A stretch of 44,137 nucleotides of DNA from Candidatus Nomurabacteria bacterium (GTDB lineage: Bacteria > Patescibacteriota > Minisyncoccia > Phycocordibacterales > UBA9973). Under the pieces are notes generated by a model. It did not search any database. It saw only the letters and a list, made by a program, of their open reading frames with translations, and was not told the origin of the DNA. The stretch covers positions 1 through 44,137 of the forward strand of contig JAPLXO010000001.1 in the NCBI GenBank assembly GCA_026396065.1. Reading direction: 5' to 3'. This document shows, piece by piece, positions 33,853 to 42,848 of the stretch (its first letter is position 1; every line of letters starts with the position of its first letter). The position numbers and the translations under genes were made by a program.

Positions 33853-34281
33853 TTATATTTGTTCTGCTTTTGCTTTTTTTGCTGCCAATTTTGCAGCATA
33901 GTTTTTCCAACCATTAAAATCATAAGGGCTGGTTGGAGAACCATTCATACCGCAAGCGATATAGTGAAATACCAGACTATAGGTATTTTCTAAATCTACT
34001 CGCAACATGCTGGGCAATGTTGTTTTTAATCTTGATTCTTTTTCCAAGAAATCAAGGATTGTGGGAATTCCATCCACTCCTTTTTTTACCAAGTATTTTA
34101 ATTCATAGGAACCTCCTATGATACTTGATAAATCAATTTTGTGGGTCCGGAACTTCCCATCAATCTCAACAACTTTTCGTTCAAGAGAATCGATGAATAA
34201 TTTTGTTGTTGTTTCTTCTTTTTTCAAAGCTTCTGCTTCTGCATTAGCTTTTTTTGTTTTTTGATCTACTTTTTTTGCCAT
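33853..34281 (-). CDS. Hypothetical protein with lysine/alanine-rich ends
   Basis: 142 residues. The N-terminus (MAKKVDQKTKKANAEAEALKKEE) and C-terminus (AAKLAAKKAKAEQI) are Lys/Ala-rich helices. The middle is a compact mixed fold with YELKYLVKKGVDGIPTILDFLEKES. No recognised domain. Strong promoter and stem-loop leader suggest good expression. Confidence 0.6.
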   Translation of the reverse strand: MAKKVDQKTKKANAEAEALKKEETTTKLFIDSLERKVVEIDGKFRTHKIDLSSIIGGSYELKYLVKKGVDGIPTILDFLEKESRLKTTLPSMLRVDLENTYSLVFHYIACGMNGSPTSPYDFNGWKNYAAKLAAKKAKAEQI

Positions 34282-34488
34282 GATTTTGTTTAATTAGAAA
34301 ATTAATTTATGAATTTACTTTTATTTACCGATACGATCCGGCAGATCTTCATAACATACAAAAGTTATAGAGAACACTTTGAAAAAAAATCATTCCGTCC
34401 AAAGTGTTCTCTACACTCCTCTAATTAAACAAATATTTCAAAGATCTTTTATTAGGTCGAGTGTAGCATGAATAACTATAAAAGTCAA
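34282..34488 (-). promoter_or_regulatory. Promoter and stem-loop leader of the 142-aa gene
   Basis: Minus strand TTGACT, 17 nt, TACACT with TGC before it (34460-34488). The about 170-nt leader has a 14-bp perfect stem TAGAGAACACTTTG/CAAAGTGTTCTCTA (34368-34381 with 34400-34413) and an 18-nt loop with U8. Confidence 0.65.
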
Positions 34489-34512
34489 GTATTATAAGCT
34501 ATTTTGGGAAAC

Positions 34513-34624
34513 AAAAAATCCCCTTGCGGGGACTTTTTGGGCACTTATGTTGTTTCATAAATAATGTAAGGAAACATCCTCACACTCACAAAGATAGTAT
34601 ATCATACTTCAAATAAAAAAGCAA
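34513..34624 (-). ncRNA. Candidate short transcript divergent from rnpB
   Basis: Minus strand promoter TTGCTT, 17 nt, TATACT (34596-34624), predicted start near 34589. About 75 nt later comes a terminator TCCCC/GGGGA followed by T6 (34513-34538). In between are only a ten-codon frame (ATG...TAA) and an ATGTTTC/GAAACAACAT pairing. Could be a small RNA or a tiny peptide gene. Confidence 0.4.
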
Positions 34625-34634
34625 GTTTTATCTC

Positions 34635-34663
34635 TTGTAAAAAGTGGAAATCTCTGGTATATT
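34635..34663 (+). promoter_or_regulatory. Promoter of rnpB
   Basis: TTGTAA, 17 nt, TATATT; predicted start coincides with the 5' end of the P1 helix at about 34670. Confidence 0.65.
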
Positions 34664-34669
34664 GTTTTT

Positions 34670-34956
34670 GCAGGTGTCGGGCAGTTGCTATGGCTTTCGA
34701 GCTATAGAGGAAAGTCCGAACACACAATGGTTTAATCCATACACGTAATGGGTAACGCCCATACACAGCGATGTGTAGTTGCGAACAGAAACGACCCGGT
34801 TAAGTCCGGCTGAAACGGCTAAATACTTACGCGTGTGCAAGATCGTGCCTATCGCAAGATGGGAGAATCGCTTGAGCCATAGAGTAATTTATGGCCTAGA
34901 CAGATAACTGTCGATCCCCTTTTGGGGTGAACAAAATTCGGCTTATAGACACCTGC
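34670..34956 (+). ncRNA. rnpB: RNase P RNA
   Basis: About 287 nt. The 5' and 3' ends pair as P1 (GCAGGTGT/ACACCTGC). The universal core is present: GAGGAAAGTCCGA near the 5' end, the internal ACAGAAA segment, and ACAAAATTCGGCTTATAGAC near the 3' end. This is the catalytic RNA that trims tRNA 5' leaders. Shorter than the about 370-nt type A norm, with peripheral helices reduced. Followed at once by a strong terminator. Confidence 0.95.
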
Positions 34957-34968
34957 AAAAAAAACGAG

Positions 34969-35004
34969 AGTCCCGCCCTTTAAAAGGCGGGACTTTCTTT
35001 TTTC
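34969..35004 (+). terminator. Terminator of rnpB
   Basis: AGTCCCGCC/GGCGGGACT stem with 8-nt loop and T-rich tail. Confidence 0.85.
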
Positions 35005-35027
35005 TAAATATAAAAATTGGCAAAATA

Positions 35028-35057
35028 AAACCCCCGTACATTGCTGTCCGAGGGTTT
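35028..35057 (-). terminator. Terminator of the T9SS-domain protein gene
   Basis: Minus strand AAACCCTCG/CGGGGGTTT (one G-U pair) and TTTATTTT after it. Confidence 0.7.
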
Positions 35058-35074
35058 GATTCAATCAGTATTTT

Positions 35075-38000
35075 TTAATTCACGGAAACTTTCCGCGTGT
35101 ACGATCCCCGTTTATCATTTTGAATATGAATAAAGTAAATACCAGGGGTCAAATTATCTTTGTCAATTTGAAAAGTTCCATCTGCTTTAAAATCGCGAAC
35201 TGTGCGACCTGTAATATCAGATACTGAAACTTTATAATTACCATTTTTTATTTCTACGGTAAGTACATTTGAAAAAGGATTCGGGTACATGTTAATTAAT
35301 TCTTCGCCTACTTCTTCGATTCCAATACTTAACATACTGCTTAGCGAACCGCTACAACCGTTTGCATCGGTTGCAGTTACAGTATAGCTGGTTGCTGTTG
35401 TGAAGGTCATTGACTGACCGGCACCACCAGGATTCCAAATATAGTTGTAAGGGGCACTTCCTCCAATTGCTGTTGCCACAAGAACACTTCCGGCTCCATT
35501 AACTATTACAGTTGGATTCGGATGAATGACAATAGGAAGACTGTTTGCAGTAGCACTACAACCAAAAGAATTTGTAACTATTACACTATAAATTCCGGCT
35601 GTATTTGCATTTGTAGTCTGCCCGATTGTTCCATCGGACCAAGAATAATTCCCAGTCGTAGGATGAGCAGTCAACAATACACTATTACCATCACAAACTG
35701 CTAAGTTTCCACCATAGGTGATACTAGCATTTGGTAATGGATTCACAGTTACAACAGTAGGTGTAGACGTCTTTGAACATCCATTTGCACCAGTTACTGT
35801 TACAAAATAACTTCCACTTGCCGACACAATATTCGTCTGTGTCGTTACTGAGTTGTTCCATAAATATGAAGCGCCACCAGTTGCAGTTAGTTGAACTGAA
35901 TTTCCGAAACAAAGTGTTGTCGGACCACCAGCAAAAATATTTGCTGTAGGTAATGGTTTTACTAAAACTGGTACCGAAGTACCTGTAGAAGAACAACCAT
36001 TAAGATCAGTACCTGTTACATTGTAATTTCCAGTAGTAGTAACTACTGTCGACTGTGCATTTGTTCCATCGGTCCATAAATAAGAAACGAAACCGACAGA
36101 TGCTGTCAAAATTACATTATCACCATCACAAAAAGTGGTCGAACCACTTGTGCTTATTGTTGGTGGTGCTGGTAATTGATTCACTGTTACAGTCACCGGT
36201 GGTGACGTAACACTACATCCTCCTACAGAAAGCTGAACAGTGTATGTTCCACTTGAGTTCACAGTTATACCATTCGTATGATAAGGCCCATTACTCCATG
36301 TGATGTACCCCGATGAAGAGGAACTCATTAAAAGCACAGAACCTCCCTGACAAAAAGTTGTAGGACCTTGCGGGTTTATCACCACGCTTGATACTCCATT
36401 CACTGTGATAGTGAAAACATATGTTGAGTTTGCAGTGCAACCAAGAGTAGTACCAGTTACGGTATACGTAGTAGTCACACTTGGTCTTGCTCCTACAACT
36501 GCTCCGGAAAGATTTCCCGGCATCCAGCTGTAAGTAGTTGAACCAGATCCAGTTGCTACAAAAGTAACTGAATCGCCAACACAAATCGAAGTAGCAGTTG
36601 CACTCACTGAAATTGGTGGTGTTGGAGTTACTGTCACTGTCACTGTTGAAGTGGCAGAACAGTTTCCATTAGAACCAGTTACAGTATAAGTAGTTCCAGT
36701 TACTGGCATCACTGTCCAAGTTGGACCGATGTTAGCTCCTGAATTCCAGCTGTAAGTAGTAGCTCCACTTACTGTTAGCGTTGTAGATGATCCGTTGCAT
36801 ATAGATGCATTGGACGCAGACGCAGTAACAACTGGTGGTGAAACTACAGTCACAACTGCAGTAGTACTAACTGAACAATGATGTTCGATAGTGCCTGCTG
36901 TTTCTACCACTGTATAAGTCGTAGTACCACTCGGTGAAACAGAAAAAATGTTTGAATTCCAAAAGCTTCCTCCTGGACTCCATTCATAAGTTACATTTGC
37001 CTGGTTTGCTGTTAGTGTAGTTGTTTGCCCAAGGCAAATTGTAATACTGTCAGTTCCACTTGCAGTAGTTATTATTGGTGTAGGTGTTTGTATAACCGTC
37101 ACCTCTACCGTTTGTGGAGTTCCAGAACAATTTCCGTTGGAACCAGTTACTGTATAAGTAGTTGTTACATTTGGTGAAACTGTCACACTTGAACTGGAAA
37201 GATTTCCCGGCATCCAATTATAAGAGTTAGCACCATTTGCAGACAATGTAATAGATGTACCAAAACAAATTGTTGTTGGTAAATCTACACTTAGTATTGG
37301 TGTTTGATTTACAGTAACATTTACTGTAGCAGTGTTTGAACATCCACTTGTAGTACCAGTTACGGTATAAGTAGTGGTTCCAACACTTGGTGTAACACTC
37401 CAACTTTGACCAGAATGATTTCCTGGCATCCAGCTATAAGTAGTAGCACCACTTGCGTGTAAAGTTATTGATGAACCGGAACAGATGCTAGTATCGTTTG
37501 ATACAGTTACTGTCGGTACAGGATTTACTACGATTTGAATCGTAGCTGTTGATGTACCAGTACAACCACTTGTAGAACCTGTTACGGTATACGTTGTAGT
37601 CGCACTCGGTGAAACAACTGTACTGTTTCCATTAAATGGAACTCCATCTAATTCATAAATAGATACTCCAGTCATTGTTAAAGTGACAGAGCTTCCATTG
37701 CAAATTATTGCTGATGGAGATGGTGTAATTGTAATTGGTGGATTGGAAGTGATTGTAACTGTAACTGTTTGTGCAGTCGCAGAACAAATTCCATTCGAAC
37801 CAATCACAGTGTAAGTAGTAGTCGTTGCTGGTGTCGCTACAGGGTTAGCAATGTTTGGATCGCTTAAAGTTCCTGCAGGTAACCAAACATAACTTGTAGC
37901 ACCACTGGCTGATAACTGATTTGAGGAACCAGGACAGTTTGTCACTGTTCCACTCACAGCTACAGTCGGCACACTAGTCACAGTCACTGTTGTAGTAGCT

Positions 38001-38803
38001 GTGTTTGAACATCCACTTGTAGTACCAGTTACGGTATACGTAGTAGTTGTTACTGGACTAGCTACAGGATGTTGAACATTTGCATGATCAAGACCAGTAG
38101 CTGGTAACCAGCTGTACGTAGTAGCACCATTTGACCCAAGTGAAACTGAGTTTCCTGCACAAATTGCAGCATCCATACTTGCAGTTACATTCGGTAATGC
38201 ATTTACTGTTACTGTTTTTGTTGCAGTTCCAGTGCAACCACTTTCTGATGTACCTGTTACAGTAAACGTAGTAGTTGCACTTAAAGGAATTCTCACAATT
38301 GTTCCAGAAAGATTTCCTGGCATCCAATTGTAAGTACTTGCACCTGATGCGGTAAGTGTAATTGAATCTCCGGCACATACTGTTTGATTTCCTGTAACCG
38401 AAACCGGCACAGGTAAACAGTCTGTCCAAAAATTGATTGTGTCATCACGCATTACAAGTCCAGTAGAATCGTACGAATCAATATGAATTTTTGCTCTCAC
38501 TAAATTGTGAGGAGCTAAACCACTAATTTGATAAGTAGTTGTTCCACTGATTGCATTCGCACCATAGTACATAATTGTACTTGGTGGAGTTGATACACTT
38601 GTGTGAGCACTCCAGTTGTAAGCACTGTAAGTCACTTCAGATGAATCTGCAGGTATCAGATTACTCCAAGTCCCCACAACATACACTGTCGTTGTTCCTA
38701 CTGTGTTTACTACTGTGTCAATGTTTACGTTTTGACTTTCAGTTTTTCCTACGTTAGCTAGTAATCCAATTACCAGCATAACACTCGTTACGATTTTTTT
38801 CAT
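35075..38803 (-). CDS. Giant Ig/PKD-like repeat surface protein with Bacteroidetes-type T9SS C-terminal sorting domain
   Basis: 1242 residues. Signal peptide MKKIVTSVMLVIGLLANVGKTESQ, an N-terminal FN3-like region, then about 14 repeats of about 72-80 residues. Each has a pattern like xICxGxSxTLTAxGAxTYxWxPG...TTTYTVTGTxxGCSxTAxxxVTV with two cysteines. The last about 70 residues (INMYPNPFSNVLTVEI...VSVSDITGRTV...LTPGIYFIHI..RKVSV) are a textbook type A T9SS sorting domain. T9SS is a Bacteroidetes outer-membrane system, not expected here. Sampled G+C (40-48%) is above neighbours, suggesting transfer, but the promoter style is local. Confidence 0.85.
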   Translation of the reverse strand: MKKIVTSVMLVIGLLANVGKTESQNVNIDTVVNTVGTTTVYVVGTWSNLIPADSSEVTYSAYNWSAHTSVSTPPSTIMYYGANAISGTTTYQISGLAPHNLVRAKIHIDSYDSTGLVMRDDTINFWTDCLPVPVSVTGNQTVCAGDSITLTASGASTYNWMPGNLSGTIVRIPLSATTTFTVTGTSESGCTGTATKTVTVNALPNVTASMDAAICAGNSVSLGSNGATTYSWLPATGLDHANVQHPVASPVTTTTYTVTGTTSGCSNTATTTVTVTSVPTVAVSGTVTNCPGSSNQLSASGATSYVWLPAGTLSDPNIANPVATPATTTTYTVIGSNGICSATAQTVTVTITSNPPITITPSPSAIICNGSSVTLTMTGVSIYELDGVPFNGNSTVVSPSATTTYTVTGSTSGCTGTSTATIQIVVNPVPTVTVSNDTSICSGSSITLHASGATTYSWMPGNHSGQSWSVTPSVGTTTYTVTGTTSGCSNTATVNVTVNQTPILSVDLPTTICFGTSITLSANGANSYNWMPGNLSSSSVTVSPNVTTTYTVTGSNGNCSGTPQTVEVTVIQTPTPIITTASGTDSITICLGQTTTLTANQANVTYEWSPGGSFWNSNIFSVSPSGTTTYTVVETAGTIEHHCSVSTTAVVTVVSPPVVTASASNASICNGSSTTLTVSGATTYSWNSGANIGPTWTVMPVTGTTYTVTGSNGNCSATSTVTVTVTPTPPISVSATATSICVGDSVTFVATGSGSTTYSWMPGNLSGAVVGARPSVTTTYTVTGTTLGCTANSTYVFTITVNGVSSVVINPQGPTTFCQGGSVLLMSSSSSGYITWSNGPYHTNGITVNSSGTYTVQLSVGGCSVTSPPVTVTVNQLPAPPTISTSGSTTFCDGDNVILTASVGFVSYLWTDGTNAQSTVVTTTGNYNVTGTDLNGCSSTGTSVPVLVKPLPTANIFAGGPTTLCFGNSVQLTATGGASYLWNNSVTTQTNIVSASGSYFVTVTGANGCSKTSTPTVVTVNPLPNASITYGGNLAVCDGNSVLLTAHPTTGNYSWSDGTIGQTTNANTAGIYSVIVTNSFGCSATANSLPIVIHPNPTVIVNGAGSVLVATAIGGSAPYNYIWNPGGAGQSMTFTTATSYTVTATDANGCSGSLSSMLSIGIEEVGEELINMYPNPFSNVLTVEIKNGNYKVSVSDITGRTVRDFKADGTFQIDKDNLTPGIYFIHIQNDKRGSYTRKVSVN

Positions 38804-39054
38804 TCTTCTTTTTTTTTGATTGTTTTTGTTTAAAATTAAATTAAAAATTTGTTTTTTATTTTAATGTGTCAACATAATTCATGAAAAAATCGTAAAGATT
38901 TTACTTGAATTAGGAATAGCATTTTCAGACATCCCTTATAAAAAAAGAGACGGCCAAAATGCTATTCCTAATGGCTATTAAGACTAAATTAGGCGAAGAA
39001 TGTCAAAGATCTTGCTCTAGCGGTATCATAGCATAATAGACACCCTATTGTCAA
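38804..39054 (-). promoter_or_regulatory. Promoter and long stem-loop leader of the T9SS-domain gene
   Basis: Minus strand TTGACA, 18 nt, TATGAT with TGC before it (39025-39054). The about 215-nt leader has a 17-bp perfect stem built on TTAGGAATAGCATTTT/AAAATGCTATTCCTAA (38909-38925 with 38956-38972). Its 30-nt loop holds U7. Confidence 0.65.
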
Positions 39055-39062
39055 GCTAGATA

Positions 39063-39091
39063 TTGACTTTTAAATCGCATTATGCTAAGAT
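39063..39091 (+). promoter_or_regulatory. Promoter of the FN3/IPT surface protein gene
   Basis: TTGACT, 17 nt, TAAGAT with TGC before it. Back-to-back with the minus-strand promoter of the T9SS-domain gene, the two -35 boxes only 8 nt apart. Leader about 50 nt without a strong hairpin. Confidence 0.65.
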
Positions 39092-39147
39092 ATACAGGTA
39101 AAATAAATTAGCAAAAAAACATTATAAATAAAGCTTTTTTAAAATAT

Positions 39148-41670
39148 ATGAAAAATATCATAAAAAAATCAATAGCATTTTTAGCGGTCGTAGTCCTTTT
39201 AGGGCTTAATATAAATACAGCTTCTGCTGCACCTGCAACTCAGGCTTCTACACTAGCGGCTATTAATGTCACAGGTACTTCTATGACTCTTCGTGGAAAT
39301 TACACTACTAACGCAATATCAACAGGTATTATTAATACTTGGTTTGAATATGGAAATAATTACAATACAGTATTGAATGGTGGTGGAACTACATTAAACT
39401 ATTCTTCCCCTGCTACTTCATTTGGAAGTTTTCAAGCAAACTTAACTGGATTAACTCCAGGAAATACTTATTACTTCCGTGCAGTAGTTTCTCAAAATGG
39501 TTCAATAGGATATGGAGACCCATTATCACAGATGACTACACCTAGTGTACAGATCACGGCTGCAGCTTCTACATTGGCTGCTACAAACGTGACAGGTACT
39601 TCTATGACTCTTCGTGGAAATTATACTACTACTGGAACAGGTATTATTAATACTTGGTTTGAATATGGAAATAATTACAATACAGTATTAAATGGTGGTG
39701 GAACTACACTTAATTATGCTTCACCTACTTCTTCATCTGGAAGTTTCCAAGCAAACTTTACTGGCCTAACAGCAGGAAATACTTATTACTTCCGCGCAGT
39801 AGTTTCTATTGGTGGACTTATTAGACACGGAGATACACTTTCACAAATGACTACAGCAGCCACTTCTACTGTACCTACTTTGACTGATATCTCACCTGCT
39901 AGTGGAATATCTGGAAATACATATCCTATCACTTTAACAGGAACAAATTTTGGAACTAATCCAAATGTTTCTTTTAGTTCAGGAATTACTGTAAGTGCAA
40001 TAACTGTAAACACTACTGGTACAAGTATCACTCTTACAATTGTGATTTCAAATACGACGGTAGGTGCACATGACGTAACGGTGACAAATGGTAGCCAAGT
40101 TTCAAATATAAAAACATTCACAGTGAATGCTCCAGCAAGTAATACTTGCGCTACTACAACACCTACTATTTCTTCTATCTCTCCTTCTTCTGTCACAGCT
40201 GGTGCAGGTACCACAAACCTTACAGTAAATGCAACAAACTTAACAAACGGAACATCTATTGTTTTATTTAATGGATCAAGTAGAACAACTACAACAAATG
40301 GTAACGTGGCTACAGCTACTTTAAATTCTTCTGATACAGCTTCTGCTGGAAGTTATACAATCACTGTAACAAATGGAACAAATTGTGTTTCAAACGGAAA
40401 AACTTTTACAGTTAACTCTTCTGGTGGAGGAGGAGGTGGAGGTGGTGGAGGAGCTTATTACACTTACCCATCAATTAGTACAGTATCTTCATCTGTAAAT
40501 GGATCAACTGTTACAATAAATGGATCAATGAATCCAAACTATAATACTGCTACTTCTTGGTTTGAATATAGTACAGACTCATCAACTGTCTCATCTGGAA
40601 ATGGAATTCAAACTACACACAATGCTCAAGGATCTGGAAGTGCAACAATAAACTTTAGTGCTTCTCTTTCACTTTCTTCAAACACTACTTATTATTTCCG
40701 TGCAGTTGCAAATAATTCTTATGGAACTGTATATGGTAATATTTTATCTTTCACTACTTCTGTAACATCTAATAATCAATTAGCAGTTACAACAGTGGCA
40801 GCAACAGATAAGACTAATAATTTTGCTAGATTAAATGGTGTAGCAACAACTCAAAATGGTTTATCTACAAAAGGATACTTTGAGTATGGTACAAGTGCTT
40901 CTTTGGGAAATACAACAACTCAGCAAAACCTAGGAAATACAGATGGAGTTGTGAATTTTTCTGACACAATCTCAGGATTAACTATAGATACAATATATTA
41001 TTTCCGAGCAGTTGCTTTAAATCAAAACAATACTGTACGTGGAGAAATATTTGTATTCCAAACTGGCGTTACCCCAACTTCTACTCCAGTAAATACTGGT
41101 CCAAAAGTTTCAACAGCTAAAAGTAGTATTCTTACTATAACCACAAAAACAGACAATGTTTCTATTGGTGATAAAGTAGAATATCTTGTAGTATTAAAAA
41201 ATACTACTACAAGTAATTTTGAAAATGTAATTGTAAACGTACAGTTACCGAAAGAAATAGCTTTTGATGAATCAAACTTTGGTAAAAAAGGATTAAACAA
41301 TGAAGTAGTGTTAAATGCAGATACTATGGTTCCAAATCAAACAAGCTCAATGACAATAAAAGGACACGTAGTTTCTAAAACAACTTCACAAGACGTAGTA
41401 ATTACAACAGCTACAATGACATACAATGTAGCTGGTTCTACTACACAAAAAGATGAAATTGCTTATGTTACAAATCATATTAGTGATAATAGTAATTTAA
41501 CAGCTGCTTCAATCTTTGGTGCAAATTTCTTACCAAAAACTTTGATTGGATGGTTATTACTTCTTCTAGTTGCATTCGGTTTAGTTGTCGTTGGAAAAAG
41601 ATTATTTGTTGGTTCTCTTTTTAAAAGAGCTACAAATCAATCAAGCCATGACGATCATATGCATGCATAA
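39148..41670 (+). CDS. Membrane-anchored repeat surface protein (FN3-like, IPT/TIG, DUF11-like)
   Basis: 840 residues. Signal peptide MKNIIKKSIAFLAVVVLLGLNINTASA. Two nearly identical FN3-like units (about 35-130 and 142-237, each ending TYYFRAVVS) are followed by two IPT/TIG-like units (PTLTDISPASGISGN and PTISSISPSSVTAG). After a Gly10 linker come two more FN3-like units ending TYYFRAVA and IYYFRAVA. A DUF11-like domain (VSIGDKVEYLVVLKNTTTSNFENVIVNVQLP) precedes a C-terminal membrane helix and a His-rich tail. A cell-surface stalk or adhesin. Confidence 0.85.
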   Translation: MKNIIKKSIAFLAVVVLLGLNINTASAAPATQASTLAAINVTGTSMTLRGNYTTNAISTGIINTWFEYGNNYNTVLNGGGTTLNYSSPATSFGSFQANLTGLTPGNTYYFRAVVSQNGSIGYGDPLSQMTTPSVQITAAASTLAATNVTGTSMTLRGNYTTTGTGIINTWFEYGNNYNTVLNGGGTTLNYASPTSSSGSFQANFTGLTAGNTYYFRAVVSIGGLIRHGDTLSQMTTAATSTVPTLTDISPASGISGNTYPITLTGTNFGTNPNVSFSSGITVSAITVNTTGTSITLTIVISNTTVGAHDVTVTNGSQVSNIKTFTVNAPASNTCATTTPTISSISPSSVTAGAGTTNLTVNATNLTNGTSIVLFNGSSRTTTTNGNVATATLNSSDTASAGSYTITVTNGTNCVSNGKTFTVNSSGGGGGGGGGGAYYTYPSISTVSSSVNGSTVTINGSMNPNYNTATSWFEYSTDSSTVSSGNGIQTTHNAQGSGSATINFSASLSLSSNTTYYFRAVANNSYGTVYGNILSFTTSVTSNNQLAVTTVAATDKTNNFARLNGVATTQNGLSTKGYFEYGTSASLGNTTTQQNLGNTDGVVNFSDTISGLTIDTIYYFRAVALNQNNTVRGEIFVFQTGVTPTSTPVNTGPKVSTAKSSILTITTKTDNVSIGDKVEYLVVLKNTTTSNFENVIVNVQLPKEIAFDESNFGKKGLNNEVVLNADTMVPNQTSSMTIKGHVVSKTTSQDVVITTATMTYNVAGSTTQKDEIAYVTNHISDNSNLTAASIFGANFLPKTLIGWLLLLLVAFGLVVVGKRLFVGSLFKRATNQSSHDDHMHA

Positions 41671-41686
41671 TAAAACAAGATAAATA

Positions 41687-41716
41687 AAAAAACCGCCGTT
41701 ATGGCGGTTTTTTTAT
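41687..41716. terminator. Bidirectional terminator
   Basis: AAACCGCC/GGCGGTTT stem, 5-nt loop, A run left and T7 right, between convergent genes. Confidence 0.8.
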
Positions 41717-42180
41717 TTATAAGAAAGAATATCTCCAATTTGTAAATTATTTTTATCTGAAAATCCAGCATTTAATTCTAATACATATAATGCGTCTTCA
41801 TTGGAAGAAAAAAGTTTTGGGTAAGAATTTGGTTCTAAATTTTTTTCTATATAAACAACTTTCATATCACTATTAATCCAAATAATATCTAGTGGAAAAA
41901 GCATGTCTTTCATCCAAAAAGCATATTTGTCAGGAACATCAAATACAAAAAACATCCCTTGATTATTTAGTAAAGGAGCATGTCCAGAAAGACCAAGCTC
42001 TCTTTTAGCTGAAGTATCAGATATTTCAACATCGATAGTCTGCCCAGAAATTATAACTTTATCCATCACGGCTATTTGATCAGATGTTGGTTTAGAATGA
42101 ATAGAACTTATATTATAATAAAAAAATAATATAAAAAATAATATAACTAAACTAATTATTATGAAAATACTCTTTTTCAT
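41713..42180 (-). CDS. DUF192 (COG1430) family protein, membrane-anchored
   Basis: 155 residues. N-terminal membrane helix or uncleaved signal (FIIISLVILFFILFFYYN), then a DUF192 domain: AKRELGLSGHAPLLNNQGMFFVFDVPDKYAFWMKDMLFPLDIIWI...VLELNAG. Function of the family is not settled. The -10 ends 7 nt before the ATG, so leaderless. Confidence 0.85.
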   Translation of the reverse strand: MKKSIFIIISLVILFFILFFYYNISSIHSKPTSDQIAVMDKVIISGQTIDVEISDTSAKRELGLSGHAPLLNNQGMFFVFDVPDKYAFWMKDMLFPLDIIWINSDMKVVYIEKNLEPNSYPKLFSSNEDALYVLELNAGFSDKNNLQIGDILSYK

Positions 42181-42187
42181 AATTAAT

Positions 42188-42196
42188 ATTATATCA
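42188..42196 (-). promoter_or_regulatory. Extended -10 promoter of the DUF192 gene, leaderless
   Basis: Minus strand TGA-TATAAT, 7 nt, ATG. No clear -35. Confidence 0.45.
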
Positions 42197-42206
42197 GAAA
42201 ATTAAT

Positions 42207-42239
42207 AAAACCTGTTACATACAATACGCAACAGGTTTT
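42207..42239 (-). terminator. Terminator of the 196-aa gene
   Basis: 10-bp perfect stem AAAACCTGTT/AACAGGTTTT with a 13-nt loop and T/A flanks. Confidence 0.65.
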
Positions 42240-42257
42240 ATACAATTAATGATATGT

Positions 42258-42848
42258 CTACTTACTATTTCCCAATAAAAAAGGGAAAGTCATAGTTTTC
42301 ATAGCACCTTTGCAAAAGAAATTGCAATTGTGATAAAAACCTTTCTCTGAGGGTAAAATATGATCATCAGCATCAACTAATATATCTATTTCTTTTAGAG
42401 TTTTCATATACAAGTCAATTTCTTGAAAATCAGACTCACCCTCCATGTTGTCCAAAAAATTAAGAATGGATTCTGGTTTTGATAAATTAACTTTGAAATA
42501 TCGCTCAAGTGATTCTTTAAATTTGGTTTCTGCATTCTGATACTCTTCTGTTTCTTTTTCTTCAGAAATATATTTTCTGATTCTTTTGTTTGTTACAAAA
42601 TAAATACGAAAAATTATTATAATGCATGCAATAATTATGCCAACAAAAAAATAAATCATATTTATATGTGGTGGAGTTTCATTAGCAAAATAAATGGCCA
42701 ATGAAAGAAAAAATAATGCGATTAGAATAAACAAAAATTGAGACTTCCTTGCCTCTTTTTTTTGAGATTTTCTAATCGGCCGTACGCTCTTATCTAATAC
42801 TGAATTAAATTCATTAAAGATGTGATTAAATGTAAGTAAATTTTTCAT
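42258..42848 (-). CDS. Two-span membrane protein, function unknown
   Basis: 196 residues. A basic N-terminal stretch (RPIRKSQKKEARKS) is followed by two membrane helices (LFILIALFFLSLAIYFA and MIYFFVGIIIACIIIIFRIYFV). The cytoplasmic acidic/helical domain ends SEKGFYHNCNFFCKGAMKTMTFPF. No family recognised. Strong promoter with stem-loop leader. Confidence 0.6.
   Translation of the reverse strand: MKNLLTFNHIFNEFNSVLDKSVRPIRKSQKKEARKSQFLFILIALFFLSLAIYFANETPPHINMIYFFVGIIIACIIIIFRIYFVTNKRIRKYISEEKETEEYQNAETKFKESLERYFKVNLSKPESILNFLDNMEGESDFQEIDLYMKTLKEIDILVDADDHILPSEKGFYHNCNFFCKGAMKTMTFPFLLGNSK

Noticed and set aside
34849-35064. Minus-strand ORF of 71 aa
   Set aside because: Overlaps rnpB and its terminator on the opposite strand; no coding character.
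35300-38400. Regular repeats that might suggest a CRISPR array
   Set aside because: Period is about 215-240 nt, in frame and degenerate; they encode protein domains. No CRISPR-sized repeats or cas genes anywhere.
36291-38429. Long alternative-frame ORFs inside the repeat protein (Cys/Trp/Asn-rich)
   Set aside because: Frame shadows of the periodic T9SS-domain gene; composition is an artefact of the repeats.
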